From: Gammaproteobacteria bacterium
GTDB taxonomy: Bacteria > Pseudomonadota > Gammaproteobacteria > Pseudomonadales > Oceanobacteraceae
Assembly (NCBI GenBank): GCA_013373125.1
Contig: JABXIK010000034.1
Coordinates: 1 to 43,638, forward strand
Direction of reading: 5' to 3'
DNA length: 43,638 bases
Shown here: positions 34,148 through 42,296 of the stretch, one piece after another
How positions within the stretch are numbered: position 1 is the stretch's first letter
How the letters are laid out: every line of letters begins with the position of its first letter
Translations under genes and position numbers: made by a program
Notes under the pieces: model-generated
What the model was told of the DNA's origin: nothing
Databases searched by the model: none
Seen by the model: only the letters and a program-made list of their open reading frames with translations

Positions 34148-34536
34148 AGAGTTATCTCCAGTTGTGCAATGTGTAAATAGGGCCACATTGTCTTAACCAC
34201 TCCCCCATTTTGCGTATGTCCGTGAGCCGAACATCTAAATCGAGACATGGTTTTTGTTTTTATTTTTATGGTCTTAGCTGAATCCGTCAGGCTAAGACTT
34301 GCACGTTTTTTAGTCTCATCGAGAAGACTTTTTTATTCTTTCAACACATCCCGTGTTTCTAAAATTCAATGTACGCAATGGAGGTGGTTTACTATATACC
34401 CCTCATTGGGTATCCGGTCCATATGCGCCACATTAGAATTTGCTAAACTGCACACATCGAGGTCATAAACTAGCCTATCGCACCAAAAAAGCGCACAAAA
34501 ACCCGCCTACAACCCCCGAAAACACTGAGCCTAGAC
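34148..34536 (-). promoter_or_regulatory. 389-base gap: potF promoter/leader region
   Basis: No gene is supported in this stretch between the PuuA-like stop and potF. A possible minus-strand promoter is TGGACC, 17 bases, TATATA (around 34391-34419), which would give a leader of more than 200 bases. No copy of the TGTGATCACA palindrome was found here. The poly-U-rich part just behind the PuuA-like gene (34485-34515) may act as its terminator but I see no clean stem. Confidence 0.4.
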
Positions 34537-35883
34537 TTATAGCAGACCTAAATAAGACTCATACTCCACATCGGAAATACGCTCATCAAAACGTAGCTGT
34601 TCTTGCTCTTTAGCCGCAGAGAACACACGAATGAATTCTTCGCCTAAATACTGATTTAGAACGTCTGAATTTTTGAAGATTTCAGTGGCTTGATCCCATT
34701 TATTTGGCAACTCGTATTCATCACCATACTCTTCGGTTTCTGTATACGCATCACCTTCGATTGGCTTAGGTGGCATCAACTTATTTTCAATACCGTATAG
34801 AGCACCGGCCAAAATCGTTGCTAATACCAAATACGGGTTGGCATCGGCACCTGATACGCGGTGTTCGATACGACGTGCCACACCTGGGCTTTCAGGAATA
34901 CGCACTGCAACCGTACGGTTTTCATAACCCCAGCACGCTACAGTCGGTGCGTGAGCGCCTTTCATAAAACGACGATAAGAGTTTAAGTGCGGTGCGAACA
35001 CCAACATGCCATCAGCCATGGTGTGAATCAGACCCGCTACAGCATGTTTAAGAATATCAGTACCTTCATCCGTACCATCATCAAAAATATTTTTGCCGTC
35101 TTCATCTAGCAAGCTGAAGTGAACGTGGAAACCGTTACCGCTTTGATCAGAGTATGGCTTCGCCATAAAAGACGCACTGAAACCATGCTTACGGGAAATA
35201 CCTTTCACCAAACGCTTGAACATAATAGCTTGGTCAGCTGCAAGCATTGGGTTATCAACATGGATCAAGTTAATTTCAAACTGACCTGGGCCTAATTCAG
35301 AAATAATCGTATCCGCAGGTACGCCTTGTAATTCACACGTTTCACGTACTTCGGTAAAGAAGGCTTCTAGGTTATCCATCTCATCAATGGAGTAACAGTC
35401 GGTTTCACTTAGGCGACGACCGTGACCATCTAACATCTTAGGTGGACGCGGACGTTGGTTTTTCTCGGATTCCGCATCCATCAAATAAAACTCAAGCTCA
35501 GTGGCCATGACCGGCGTAATGCCTAACTTTTTAAAACGCTCAGTAATATGCGCCAGAATTTGACGCGGATCCGCCAAGAAAGGCGAGCCATCTGGATTAA
35601 ACATCATGGCTAGGATTTGGTTACGTGGTGATTGCGCCCAAGGCACTGGGATTGGATCTGGGTGTACAGGTAGACACACACCGTCGCTGTCGCCGGTTTC
35701 AAACACTAAACCGTTTTCCCAAACATCGTTACCCCAAACGTCTAGGCCCACTACAGAGCGAGGTAACTTAATGCCTTCTTTCGCCATCTTTTTGCTGGCG
35801 CTGGCAGGCATACGCTTACCGCGCAAATTACCATTTAAGTCGGTAATAAATAGATCAAATTCAGTATCGTTATTTGATGACAT
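34537..35883 (-). CDS. puuA: Glutamine-synthetase-family gamma-glutamylpolyamine synthetase (PuuA-like)
   Basis: GAAGAGA is well spaced for ATG 35883; an ATG two codons earlier at 35889 sits too close to it. The 448-residue protein has the short beta-grasp N-domain and the catalytic domain of the GS superfamily: MATELEFYL, SELGPGQFEIN, MAKPYSDQSGNGFHVHFS, the HAPTVACWGYENRT loop, and RIEHRVSGADANPYL. The last two segments are those of GlnA3/PuuA-type enzymes. It joins glutamate to putrescine or spermidine with ATP. Its promoter faces gntR with two TGTGATCACA palindromes in between, so control by the GntR protein is likely. Confidence 0.88.
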   Translation of the reverse strand: MSSNNDTEFDLFITDLNGNLRGKRMPASASKKMAKEGIKLPRSVVGLDVWGNDVWENGLVFETGDSDGVCLPVHPDPIPVPWAQSPRNQILAMMFNPDGSPFLADPRQILAHITERFKKLGITPVMATELEFYLMDAESEKNQRPRPPKMLDGHGRRLSETDCYSIDEMDNLEAFFTEVRETCELQGVPADTIISELGPGQFEINLIHVDNPMLAADQAIMFKRLVKGISRKHGFSASFMAKPYSDQSGNGFHVHFSLLDEDGKNIFDDGTDEGTDILKHAVAGLIHTMADGMLVFAPHLNSYRRFMKGAHAPTVACWGYENRTVAVRIPESPGVARRIEHRVSGADANPYLVLATILAGALYGIENKLMPPKPIEGDAYTETEEYGDEYELPNKWDQATEIFKNSDVLNQYLGEEFIRVFSAAKEQEQLRFDERISDVEYESYLGLL

Positions 35884-35966
35884 AGTCATTTCTCTTCAAT
35901 CGTCACCGCAGAGCGGCAAGACAGGCATCGCCTGCAATTTACATAATGTTTTCGTTATTCATACTT

Positions 35967-35978
35967 TTGTGATCACAA
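35967..35978. promoter_or_regulatory. Putative GntR operator 1
   Basis: TTGTGATCACAA is a 12-bp perfect palindrome in the divergent region between the PuuA-like gene and gntR. Confidence 0.7.
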
Positions 35979-35990
35979 TAGATCCACCAA

Positions 35991-36000
35991 TGTGATCACA
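35991..36000. promoter_or_regulatory. Putative GntR operator 2
   Basis: TGTGATCACA, a 10-bp palindrome followed by AAAA. Its centre lies 23 bp from that of operator 1, about two helical turns. Confidence 0.7.
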
Positions 36001-36098
36001 AAAATATTTCAAGGACTGCCACAACAGAGTAACATAGCCACTACTGAGCAAATTACGATCCCATTACGACCAGAACCATTCAAGGCCATTAGTACCGC

Positions 36099-36812
36099 AT
36101 GGACAAGAACTCTCCTATAGAATTTACCTTAGCTGAGCGCGATGCATCTGTAACTATCACCCAGTGGGTATATGTCACATTGCGCAATGCCGTGATGTAT
36201 GGACAGATCCTTCCTGGACGCGCATTAACCATACGCGAACTGGCTAAAGAACTGGATGTTAGCCCCATGCCAGTACGTGAAGCACTGCGTCAATTGGCCG
36301 CCGAAAACGCCCTCGAAATCCAAGGCAATCGCCGCGTCATGGTGCCCAAAATGACCGCCATGAAGTTCAACGAATTATGCCAAGCACGCATGGCATTAGA
36401 GAGTCATGCCGCAGAACGCGCTTTACCTTACATCGACGCCGAGCGCCTTCGCGCATTACAGCAAATTGACGCCCTCATCGATGACGTGCAACGGGACGGT
36501 AACCACGGCCCTGTCAGCGCCCTTAACCAAGAGTTTCACCGCACCTTATACAGTGCTAACCCCCATCAAGTCACGCTTCCTTTGATCGAAAGCCTATGGT
36601 TACAACTAGGGCCATTCATGAAACTCGCCAGCGCCCATCTCGAAGTGAGCAGCCAAGTGGACCGCCACACCGAAGCCATGGACGCCATTGAAAAAAAAGA
36701 CGCCATTGCCTTGCAGCTGGCCATTAAATCTGACATTCGTGAAGGCTTTAATTTCGCCAGCACACCGGAGCTTTTACAGCGCTTCATCGACGAATCCAAT
36801 CGCCATAGTTAA
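36099..36812 (+). CDS. GntR-family (FCD/FadR subfamily) regulator of polyamine genes
   Basis: The 237-residue protein has an N-terminal winged HTH (about residues 22-85; LRNAVMYGQILPGRALTIRELAKELDVSPMPVREAL) and a helical FCD effector domain (about 95-225) with metal-type ligands in ALNQEFHRTLY and QVDRHTEAM. Regulators of this type bind short palindromes as dimers and release DNA on binding a carboxylate or amine ligand. It is divergent from the PuuA-like gene and upstream of a class III aminotransferase, each of which has the TGTGATCACA palindrome in its promoter region. The start has only a weak ribosome binding site. Confidence 0.9.
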   Translation: MDKNSPIEFTLAERDASVTITQWVYVTLRNAVMYGQILPGRALTIRELAKELDVSPMPVREALRQLAAENALEIQGNRRVMVPKMTAMKFNELCQARMALESHAAERALPYIDAERLRALQQIDALIDDVQRDGNHGPVSALNQEFHRTLYSANPHQVTLPLIESLWLQLGPFMKLASAHLEVSSQVDRHTEAMDAIEKKDAIALQLAIKSDIREGFNFASTPELLQRFIDESNRHS

Positions 36813-36824
36813 ACCCTTTCATTA

Positions 36825-36857
36825 GCCCCTGCTCAATTCTGAGAGCACGGGGTTTTC
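36825..36857 (+). terminator. Probable terminator after gntR
   Basis: CCCCTGCTC and GAGCACGGGG can pair with one bulged base around a short loop, followed by TTTT. It is imperfect but well placed behind the gntR stop. Confidence 0.5.
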
Positions 36858-37040
36858 GATACTTTACCATCTTGAACTAAGCTTAGAAGAAAACCGCCAC
36901 AAAGAGGTGTTTTTCGGCCAATTGGCGTAATTTGGTACGCCTGTCTCTAATTTTCACGCAAATTGATAGCAGAGAATCTTGCTGCCCTGATATAGGTCAT
37001 AAATTGATTCCATTTTCCAGTCGGTGGTATTGACTTATTA

Positions 37041-37058
37041 ATTTTGTGATCACAAAAT
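37041..37058. promoter_or_regulatory. Putative GntR operator 3
   Basis: ATTTTGTGATCACAAAAT is an 18-bp perfect palindrome 50 bases upstream of the aminotransferase ATG, sharing its core with the two sites next to the PuuA-like gene. Confidence 0.78.
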
Positions 37059-37107
37059 GGCGAGACATTAATAACACGAATACCTCTTGCTTACGTTAGG
37101 AGTGAAC

Positions 37108-38478
37108 ATGTCCGAACAAAAATTGAATACCCAAGCCATCCAACAAATGGATGCGGCTCACCATTTACACCCATTTACCAACACCGGCGCCCTGAATAAA
37201 AAAGGCGCACGCATTATCGAGCGTGCAGAAGGCGTGTACTTATGGGATAGCGAAGGCAACAAGCTAATCGACGGCATGGCGGGTCTTTGGTGCGTGAACA
37301 TGGGATACGGCCGTAAAGAACTGGCCGACGTGGCTTACTCACAAATGCAAGAATTACCGTATTACAACACCTTTTTCCAAACCAGCCATGAGACGGCAGC
37401 ACAATTGGCCAAAGAAATTGCCAGTGTCACTCCTCATGATTTGAACCACATTTTCTTTGCTAACTCTGGCTCAGAAGCCATCGACACCATTATGCGCTTG
37501 GTTCGCCATTACTGGGCAATCCAAGGTAAGCCGTATCGCAACATCATTATTGCCCGTGAAAATGCCTATCACGGTTCAACATTAGCCGGCGCTAGCCTGG
37601 GTGGTATGAGTGGCATGCACAAACAAGGCGCGCCATTGGTGCCTGGGATTGAGCACATCCGTCAACCATATTGGTATGGTGAAGGCGGCGACATGAGCGA
37701 AGAAGAATTTGGCGTTGCCTGCGCGCAAGCATTAGAAGACCGCATTTTAGAAGTGGGCCCAGATAACGTTGCGGCCTTCATTGGCGAGCCTATTCAAGGG
37801 GCTGGTGGTGTCATCGTTCCACCAGCGAATTACTGGGCAGAAATTCAAAAAGTTTGCACCAAGTACAACATCCTATTAATCGCGGATGAAGTCATCTGTG
37901 GATTTGGCCGAACCGGCAACTGGTTTGGCAGTGATACGTTTGATATCAAACCTGACATCATTTCCATGGCCAAAGGTTTGTCATCTGGTTACCTACCCAT
38001 TGCAGCTGTGGCCGTGGGTGGTCGCATCAGTGATGCATTAATCGCCCATGACGAAGACTTTAATCACGGTTACACCTATTCAGGTCACCCAGTCAGTGCC
38101 GCCGTGGCATTGGAAAACATTCGTTTGATGAAGAAAGAAAACATCATTGATTATGTTGCCAACGATATTGGTCCTTATTTCCAACAAGCACTGCGTGAAC
38201 GCCTAGGTAACCACCCATTGGTCGGCGATATTGTTGGTGTAGGTCTAATAGCGGGCATTGCCCTAGTAAAAAGCAAAGAACCAAAAGAATTCTTTGCAGA
38301 TGACATAGACATTGGAACAATCTGTCGTGATCACTGCTTTGAAAATGGATTAATCATGCGCGCCACTGGCTCACGTATGGTATTATCTCCACCACTTGTT
38401 ATTAGTCGCGAAGAAGTTGACGAGCTCATTGAAAAAGCCCGTCTTTGCTTCGATCTAACATTGAAATCCATCAGTTAA
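37108..38478 (+). CDS. Class III aminotransferase, SpuC-like (putrescine/polyamine:pyruvate type)
   Basis: The start is ATG 37108, behind TAGGAG; the frame extends upstream only through TTG. The 456-residue PLP enzyme has FANSGSEAID for the phosphate, Asp260 in LIADEVICGFGRTG, and Lys289 in SMAKGLSSGY. HHLHPFTN near the N-terminus is typical of the SpuC/omega-aminotransferase subgroup. It would transaminate putrescine, spermidine-derived amines or related omega-amines to pyruvate. It has a full palindromic operator just upstream and so is probably in the same regulon as the PuuA-like gene. It differs clearly from the copy at 9.3 kb, so the two probably have different substrates. Confidence 0.88.
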   Translation: MSEQKLNTQAIQQMDAAHHLHPFTNTGALNKKGARIIERAEGVYLWDSEGNKLIDGMAGLWCVNMGYGRKELADVAYSQMQELPYYNTFFQTSHETAAQLAKEIASVTPHDLNHIFFANSGSEAIDTIMRLVRHYWAIQGKPYRNIIIARENAYHGSTLAGASLGGMSGMHKQGAPLVPGIEHIRQPYWYGEGGDMSEEEFGVACAQALEDRILEVGPDNVAAFIGEPIQGAGGVIVPPANYWAEIQKVCTKYNILLIADEVICGFGRTGNWFGSDTFDIKPDIISMAKGLSSGYLPIAAVAVGGRISDALIAHDEDFNHGYTYSGHPVSAAVALENIRLMKKENIIDYVANDIGPYFQQALRERLGNHPLVGDIVGVGLIAGIALVKSKEPKEFFADDIDIGTICRDHCFENGLIMRATGSRMVLSPPLVISREEVDELIEKARLCFDLTLKSIS

Positions 38479-38486
38479 GATCGATG

Positions 38487-38524
38487 GCAGCCAGATGACA
38501 CATCTGGCTGCTCTTCTTCTTTTT
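38487..38524 (+). terminator. Terminator after the aminotransferase
   Basis: GCAGCCAGATG (38487-38497), ACA loop, CATCTGGCTGC (38501-38511): a perfect 11-bp stem followed by a pyrimidine tract ending in TTTTT. Confidence 0.82.
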
Positions 38525-38555
38525 ACGTTCGCGACGTATTGAGAATTGAGGCACC

Positions 38556-39377
38556 ATGAGTACACACAACAGCCAAGACGCGCAAAACGTTAATTGGCAA
38601 AAACAATTGGCATCGTTGATCGATCATATTCGTCTGCGCAGTTTTCCAAATGCGCTGGAGGAATTTCTCGCCAGCCAATGTCATTTTGACAGTGTGCTTA
38701 TGCTCACCTTTAAAAAATCCCTCAAACCCATAGTGATTCACCCAACAAATCCAGCAGAGCACAGTCCAACCTTGCGCTCTTATTTAAAGAAAGAATATAT
38801 TCTTGATCCTTTGTGCACCTCCATTGCAAATGGCACGATTCCTAACATCAGTCGTTTAACGGACATTGCACCGGACTCATTCGAAACCACAGAGTATTAT
38901 CAAACCTGTTATAAGGACTTCGATTTCGTTGATGAAATCAATGTTGTAATTCCATTGGATAATGACGTGACTTGCGCCATCACCATTGGACGAAAATCTC
39001 GATTAGGCACCATTACTCGCGCCGAATTAAAACGTCTGAATGATGTCTACCCGATTATCAATTCTTTGGTGAGACAGTTCTGGTTATCGCAGTCTCAAGA
39101 GTATGTGAAATACGAAACTGCAGAAGGTGCCATGAGTCATGCCCTTAGCACCTTCGCTAGTGGCGTTTTAACCAAACGTGAGCAAGAAATAGCCGCCTTG
39201 ATCTTACAAGGCCACTCTTCAAAAGCCATCGCCAATCAATTAAACATCAGCCTTGGCACGGTGAAAGTGCATCGTAAAAACATTCACACTCGCCTGAACA
39301 CATCTACCCAGTCTGAAATTTTTACGCTATTCCTAACACACTTAAATGAATTAGAATCGACTCCCAGCTCAGTCTAA
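38556..39377 (+). CDS. LuxR-type transcriptional regulator
   Basis: The 273-residue protein has an N-terminal sensor region of about 190 residues with a mixed alpha/beta GAF-like appearance and a C-terminal LuxR HTH (about 205-265; LTKREQEIAALILQGHSSKAIANQL, GTVKVHRKNIHTRL). It lacks a receiver-domain start (no N-terminal DD motif), so it is not a typical response regulator, and the autoinducer-domain landmark residues are not evident. A role in controlling the adjacent aminotransferase or the polyamine genes is only suggested by position. GAGG precedes the ATG. Confidence 0.86.
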   Translation: MSTHNSQDAQNVNWQKQLASLIDHIRLRSFPNALEEFLASQCHFDSVLMLTFKKSLKPIVIHPTNPAEHSPTLRSYLKKEYILDPLCTSIANGTIPNISRLTDIAPDSFETTEYYQTCYKDFDFVDEINVVIPLDNDVTCAITIGRKSRLGTITRAELKRLNDVYPIINSLVRQFWLSQSQEYVKYETAEGAMSHALSTFASGVLTKREQEIAALILQGHSSKAIANQLNISLGTVKVHRKNIHTRLNTSTQSEIFTLFLTHLNELESTPSSV

Positions 39378-40900
39378 TCAAATAAATTATTCTTGTTATA
39401 GCCACCACCTATGGTGGCAAACGCAAATGACATACCTACTTTAAATGTCAATTCAGATATATTTCCATCACATCTCAATCGACTTTCTTCTGTACAGAAA
39501 TATTCAAAACCCAGAAGCACGCTTGAATTTGGAATAAACCTAACAGGCATTAAGTAATCAACCCCAACCTGTAAACCTTCTTTAGATTTATCTTCAATCT
39601 CGACATCAAGATCATAATATCCATAACCAATATTTATTTTCCAAGCTCCTAAATCTCCATATTGATATGGTAAAGTTACAAGCAAACTTGTTCCCAACAA
39701 GTTTCCTTTATCATTTACTTTTTTATAACTAATATTTGCACCTAATCCTGTATATTTCCAATCAAATAAGGAATCAGCAGAAAGTACAGCCCCCCAAGCC
39801 CCATAAACATTATCTCGATTTTGATCAACAACAGATCCGAGAGACAAATCTAAACTCAAAACTCGTCTAACTGGCATAGCACCCATCACATTAATTGGCA
39901 TCAAGCAATCTTGAGGAGTTTTACTTGCAAAGAAGCTACCTTTGTATTCTCGATTATCGAAATTTTCCAACGACCCACTTTTATTTTTTGGGTAAATGGT
40001 AGAAGTATTCCTTTCATCTACCAACCCATGGCATGTAACAGTGTTGTCTTTGAATTTAATTAAAGCAGGCTGAAATCGATTTGAGGTATGACTAGGAAAA
40101 ACAACTTGATTCTGGCTACTTATACCCAATACAGCTAAGAACAAATTCTCTAATGCTTGCGTATTTTCTGCCATTAAATGAGATCTATTTTTGGAGTTTT
40201 TATCATCTGCATACATACCATCTCCATATGCAATCCAAGTCCCATGTTTTTTATTTCCTAATAATGATCCTTCTTTGTTGTAATGATCGTGAAACCCCAC
40301 ACTTAGCTCGGCACTGGTTGCTGCTCGGCCAAATCCGCTATGACCAATGGAAAATGCATCCTGTAAAAAGTGATCTGCAAATGCACTGGAAGCCAGCATT
40401 TCTTTGAATAGCAGCTTTGCTTCTAGCTCTTCTTGAGTTGAAAGGCGTTGTTTAAAAATAGAAGAGTTCTGTATCGTCAATAAACTATGGATGTTATGGG
40501 CAAGATTAAGAGCATTCAAATGATGCTTTATCCATATTGGCTCTACCATTGGCCAAAAGTGTGTCGCATTCTCAGAGGCTAAACTGGCGTAAACAATGGC
40601 ACTACCAGCTGCCACTTCACCATCGGAAGATAAAAATTCATCCGGTGAAACCAAATGATCACCGGCCAAAGCAGACATTCGACCATATGCATCTGCTTGC
40701 TCTACAAGCTGAAAATCACTTTTACAAAGCCATTGATTTAAAACTTGTTTTTGTTGATCACTTAATTTCTTCGATAAATTTTCACATGCATTTATGTATG
40801 CTGAGCGACCAGCCGAGCTGTGCTCATCAAAGTTCCATGCTAATGAATACGCAGAAAATCCTAAAACACCGCTAATCAACAATAATTGACGCCAAATCAT
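39374..40900 (-). CDS. Secreted zinc phospholipase C/P1-nuclease-like protein with beta-rich C-terminal half
   Basis: The 508-residue protein has a signal peptide whose cleavage after SLA (residue 21) leaves Trp22 as the mature N-terminus, as in zinc phospholipases C and P1 nuclease. Candidate zinc ligands follow: His27, Asp81 (LAGDH), His114, His177-x3-Asp181 (DHFLQDAF), His187, His206-x3-Glu210 (HYNKE). The gaps H-x3-D, D-x5-H and H-x3-E equal those I recall from Bacillus cereus PLC (H118, D122, H128, H142, E146). From about residue 330 the chain turns into alternating beta-strands (LSLDLSLGSVV, GANISYKK, KINIGYGYYDLDVEIED, FKVGMSFAFATIGGGYN) like an outer-membrane barrel or autotransporter-like end. 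The gene is more AT-rich than its neighbours. AAGGAGTG precedes the start. Family assignment rests on these residues only. Confidence 0.72.
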   Translation of the reverse strand: MIWRQLLLISGVLGFSAYSLAWNFDEHSSAGRSAYINACENLSKKLSDQQKQVLNQWLCKSDFQLVEQADAYGRMSALAGDHLVSPDEFLSSDGEVAAGSAIVYASLASENATHFWPMVEPIWIKHHLNALNLAHNIHSLLTIQNSSIFKQRLSTQEELEAKLLFKEMLASSAFADHFLQDAFSIGHSGFGRAATSAELSVGFHDHYNKEGSLLGNKKHGTWIAYGDGMYADDKNSKNRSHLMAENTQALENLFLAVLGISSQNQVVFPSHTSNRFQPALIKFKDNTVTCHGLVDERNTSTIYPKNKSGSLENFDNREYKGSFFASKTPQDCLMPINVMGAMPVRRVLSLDLSLGSVVDQNRDNVYGAWGAVLSADSLFDWKYTGLGANISYKKVNDKGNLLGTSLLVTLPYQYGDLGAWKINIGYGYYDLDVEIEDKSKEGLQVGVDYLMPVRFIPNSSVLLGFEYFCTEESRLRCDGNISELTFKVGMSFAFATIGGGYNKNNLFD

Positions 40901-40990
40901 AATACACTCCTTTGTAATTGAAATTTCATCACTAAGGGTAATGATTTTGGCTAGTCTAAGGAAGGCTAATATTTAGTAGAAACCAAGAAA

Positions 40991-41028
40991 GCAAAAAAAT
41001 GCGCGATCCGAGGAGACGTGATCGCGCA
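40991..41028 (-). terminator. Orphan terminator-like hairpin with CUCCUC loop
   Basis: TGCGCGAT (41000-41007) and ATCGCGCA (41021-41028) enclose a 13-base loop. On the minus strand it is followed by seven Us, as in a rho-independent terminator, and its loop reads CACGUCUCCUCGG, which contains an anti-Shine-Dalgarno-like CUCCUC. Confidence 0.65.
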
Positions 41029-41174
41029 AATAAAAACACTCAATAAAATGAAAGACAGCACATCTTTAATTTCAGTCAGTATGGTTATATTACTGACCTC
41101 AACCTGTTATCACCATATGTCTGAATAGGTAGACCTTTGGTTGTAGACGACACTCAAACTAAAACCATAGTACA

Positions 41175-41198
41175 CAAAAAAGCGAGCTAGGCTCGCTT
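41175..41198 (-). terminator. Terminator of the ureohydrolase gene
   Basis: AGCGAGC (41181-41187), TAG loop, GCTCGCT (41191-41197), followed by a U6 run on the minus strand. Confidence 0.88.
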
Positions 41199-41231
41199 CT
41201 TAACTAACACAATACTAAGACGCAATAAATC

Positions 41232-42170
41232 TTATTTAGCTTGTTTGTTCGCCGCTAACACGTACAAGTATTCAAGCGCTAATGTAGCACCAGCTAAAGA
41301 CGTAATCTCAGCATGATCATAAGCTGGCGCAACTTCTACCACATCCATCCCCACAAGATTCAAACCTTGTAAGCCACGAATGATTTTTAATGCGCAATCC
41401 ATTGATAAGCCCGCTGCGACAGGTGTACCTGTACCTGGTGCAAACGCTGGGTCCAAACCGTCGATATCAAACGTGACATATACTTTTTTATCGCCCACGC
41501 GTTCTTTAATTTTTTTCAGCGTCTCGTGTGGCCCGTTATCTCCAACCCAAGCCGCATCTAACACTTCAAATGGATAGCCTTCACGGGTGAAGTTAGTACG
41601 AATACCAATTTGCAAAGAATGCTCGGTATCCACAATGCCTTCTTGTACCGCATGATGTAAAAAGGTGCCGTGATCGTACTTACTACCGCCACTGTAGGTA
41701 TCTGTGTGCGCGTCAAAGTGAATCAAGGCAACCGGGCCATGCTCTTTTGCTACTGAGCGTAAAATAGGTAATGTAATAAAGTGATCACCACCAATCGTCA
41801 GTGGATTCTTACCCGCTTTCACAATGTTCAAAATGTGCGCTTCTAGATTATCCACTAGTGTTTGTGGCTCACCGTGTTTGAAATTCACGTTACCGATGTC
41901 ACCTACTTTTAGGTGGTCATCTAGCGCGAAATCCCAAGGCCAACGCTCACCTTCCCACGCCATGTTTATCGAAGCCGCACGTACGCCTTGAGGGCCATTA
42001 CGCGAACCGGCACGACCAGAGGTGGCCATATCGAAAGGCACACCACTCACAACCACTTCGGCATCGGATGCATTCAAATCGTGAATCATTGGGAACTCTA
42101 AAAAGGTTACCCCTAAAGAGCCGTAAATTGGGTAATCGGCATTTGCCGCATTGTCGTTTGCTTGAGACAT
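41232..42170 (-). CDS. speB: Agmatinase-family ureohydrolase (agmatinase or guanidinobutyrase)
   Basis: The 312-residue enzyme carries the di-manganese site of the arginase/agmatinase fold: His130 (GGDHF), Asp153-x-His155-x-Asp157 (FDAHTDT), Asp235-x-Asp237 (FDIDGLDPAFAPGTGTP). These gaps match E. coli SpeB. It hydrolyses a guanidino group to urea; with agmatine the product is putrescine, which would feed the polyamine genes to its left. A divergent LysR gene is the layout seen for guanidinobutyrase GbuA with GbuR in Pseudomonas, so 4-guanidinobutyrate (giving GABA) is a serious alternative and the symbol is provisional. AGGGGC precedes the ATG. Confidence 0.86.
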   Translation of the reverse strand: MSQANDNAANADYPIYGSLGVTFLEFPMIHDLNASDAEVVVSGVPFDMATSGRAGSRNGPQGVRAASINMAWEGERWPWDFALDDHLKVGDIGNVNFKHGEPQTLVDNLEAHILNIVKAGKNPLTIGGDHFITLPILRSVAKEHGPVALIHFDAHTDTYSGGSKYDHGTFLHHAVQEGIVDTEHSLQIGIRTNFTREGYPFEVLDAAWVGDNGPHETLKKIKERVGDKKVYVTFDIDGLDPAFAPGTGTPVAAGLSMDCALKIIRGLQGLNLVGMDVVEVAPAYDHAEITSLAGATLALEYLYVLAANKQAK

Positions 42171-42296
42171 GGATTGCCCCTAATAAATGTGATTGAACAA
42201 TGAATTCAGTTTAGACAGGGGCTGACAATTAGTGAAATGCATATATTAAATACAAGTATGTATATAATTAATACCAAGACACAAAGGATGCACCCA

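Larger units (their letters stand above)
40901..41231 (-). other. 331-base gap with two hairpins; possible small RNA or leader
   Basis: No protein gene is supported. From right to left it holds the terminator of the ureohydrolase gene (41175-41198), an inner hairpin GTCAGTA/TACTGAC (41075-41097), and a second terminator-like hairpin (40991-41028), then the promoter or leader of the PLC-like gene. The second terminator ends no annotated gene, so a short minus-strand transcript between the two is plausible. Confidence 0.45.

Noticed and set aside
34247..34468. 73-residue plus-strand frame in the potF upstream gap
   Set aside because: No ribosome binding site and no recognisable domain; the stretch is better read as the potF promoter/leader.
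35967..37058. TGTGATCACA palindromes as CRP (cAMP receptor protein) sites
   Set aside because: CRP sites need TGTGA and TCACA separated by six bases; here the halves are fused with no spacer. The adjacent GntR gene is a better explanation.
40153..40875. Plus-strand open frames inside the PLC-like gene
   Set aside because: They lie fully inside the minus-strand gene, which has a signal peptide, a strong ribosome binding site and recognisable metal ligands.
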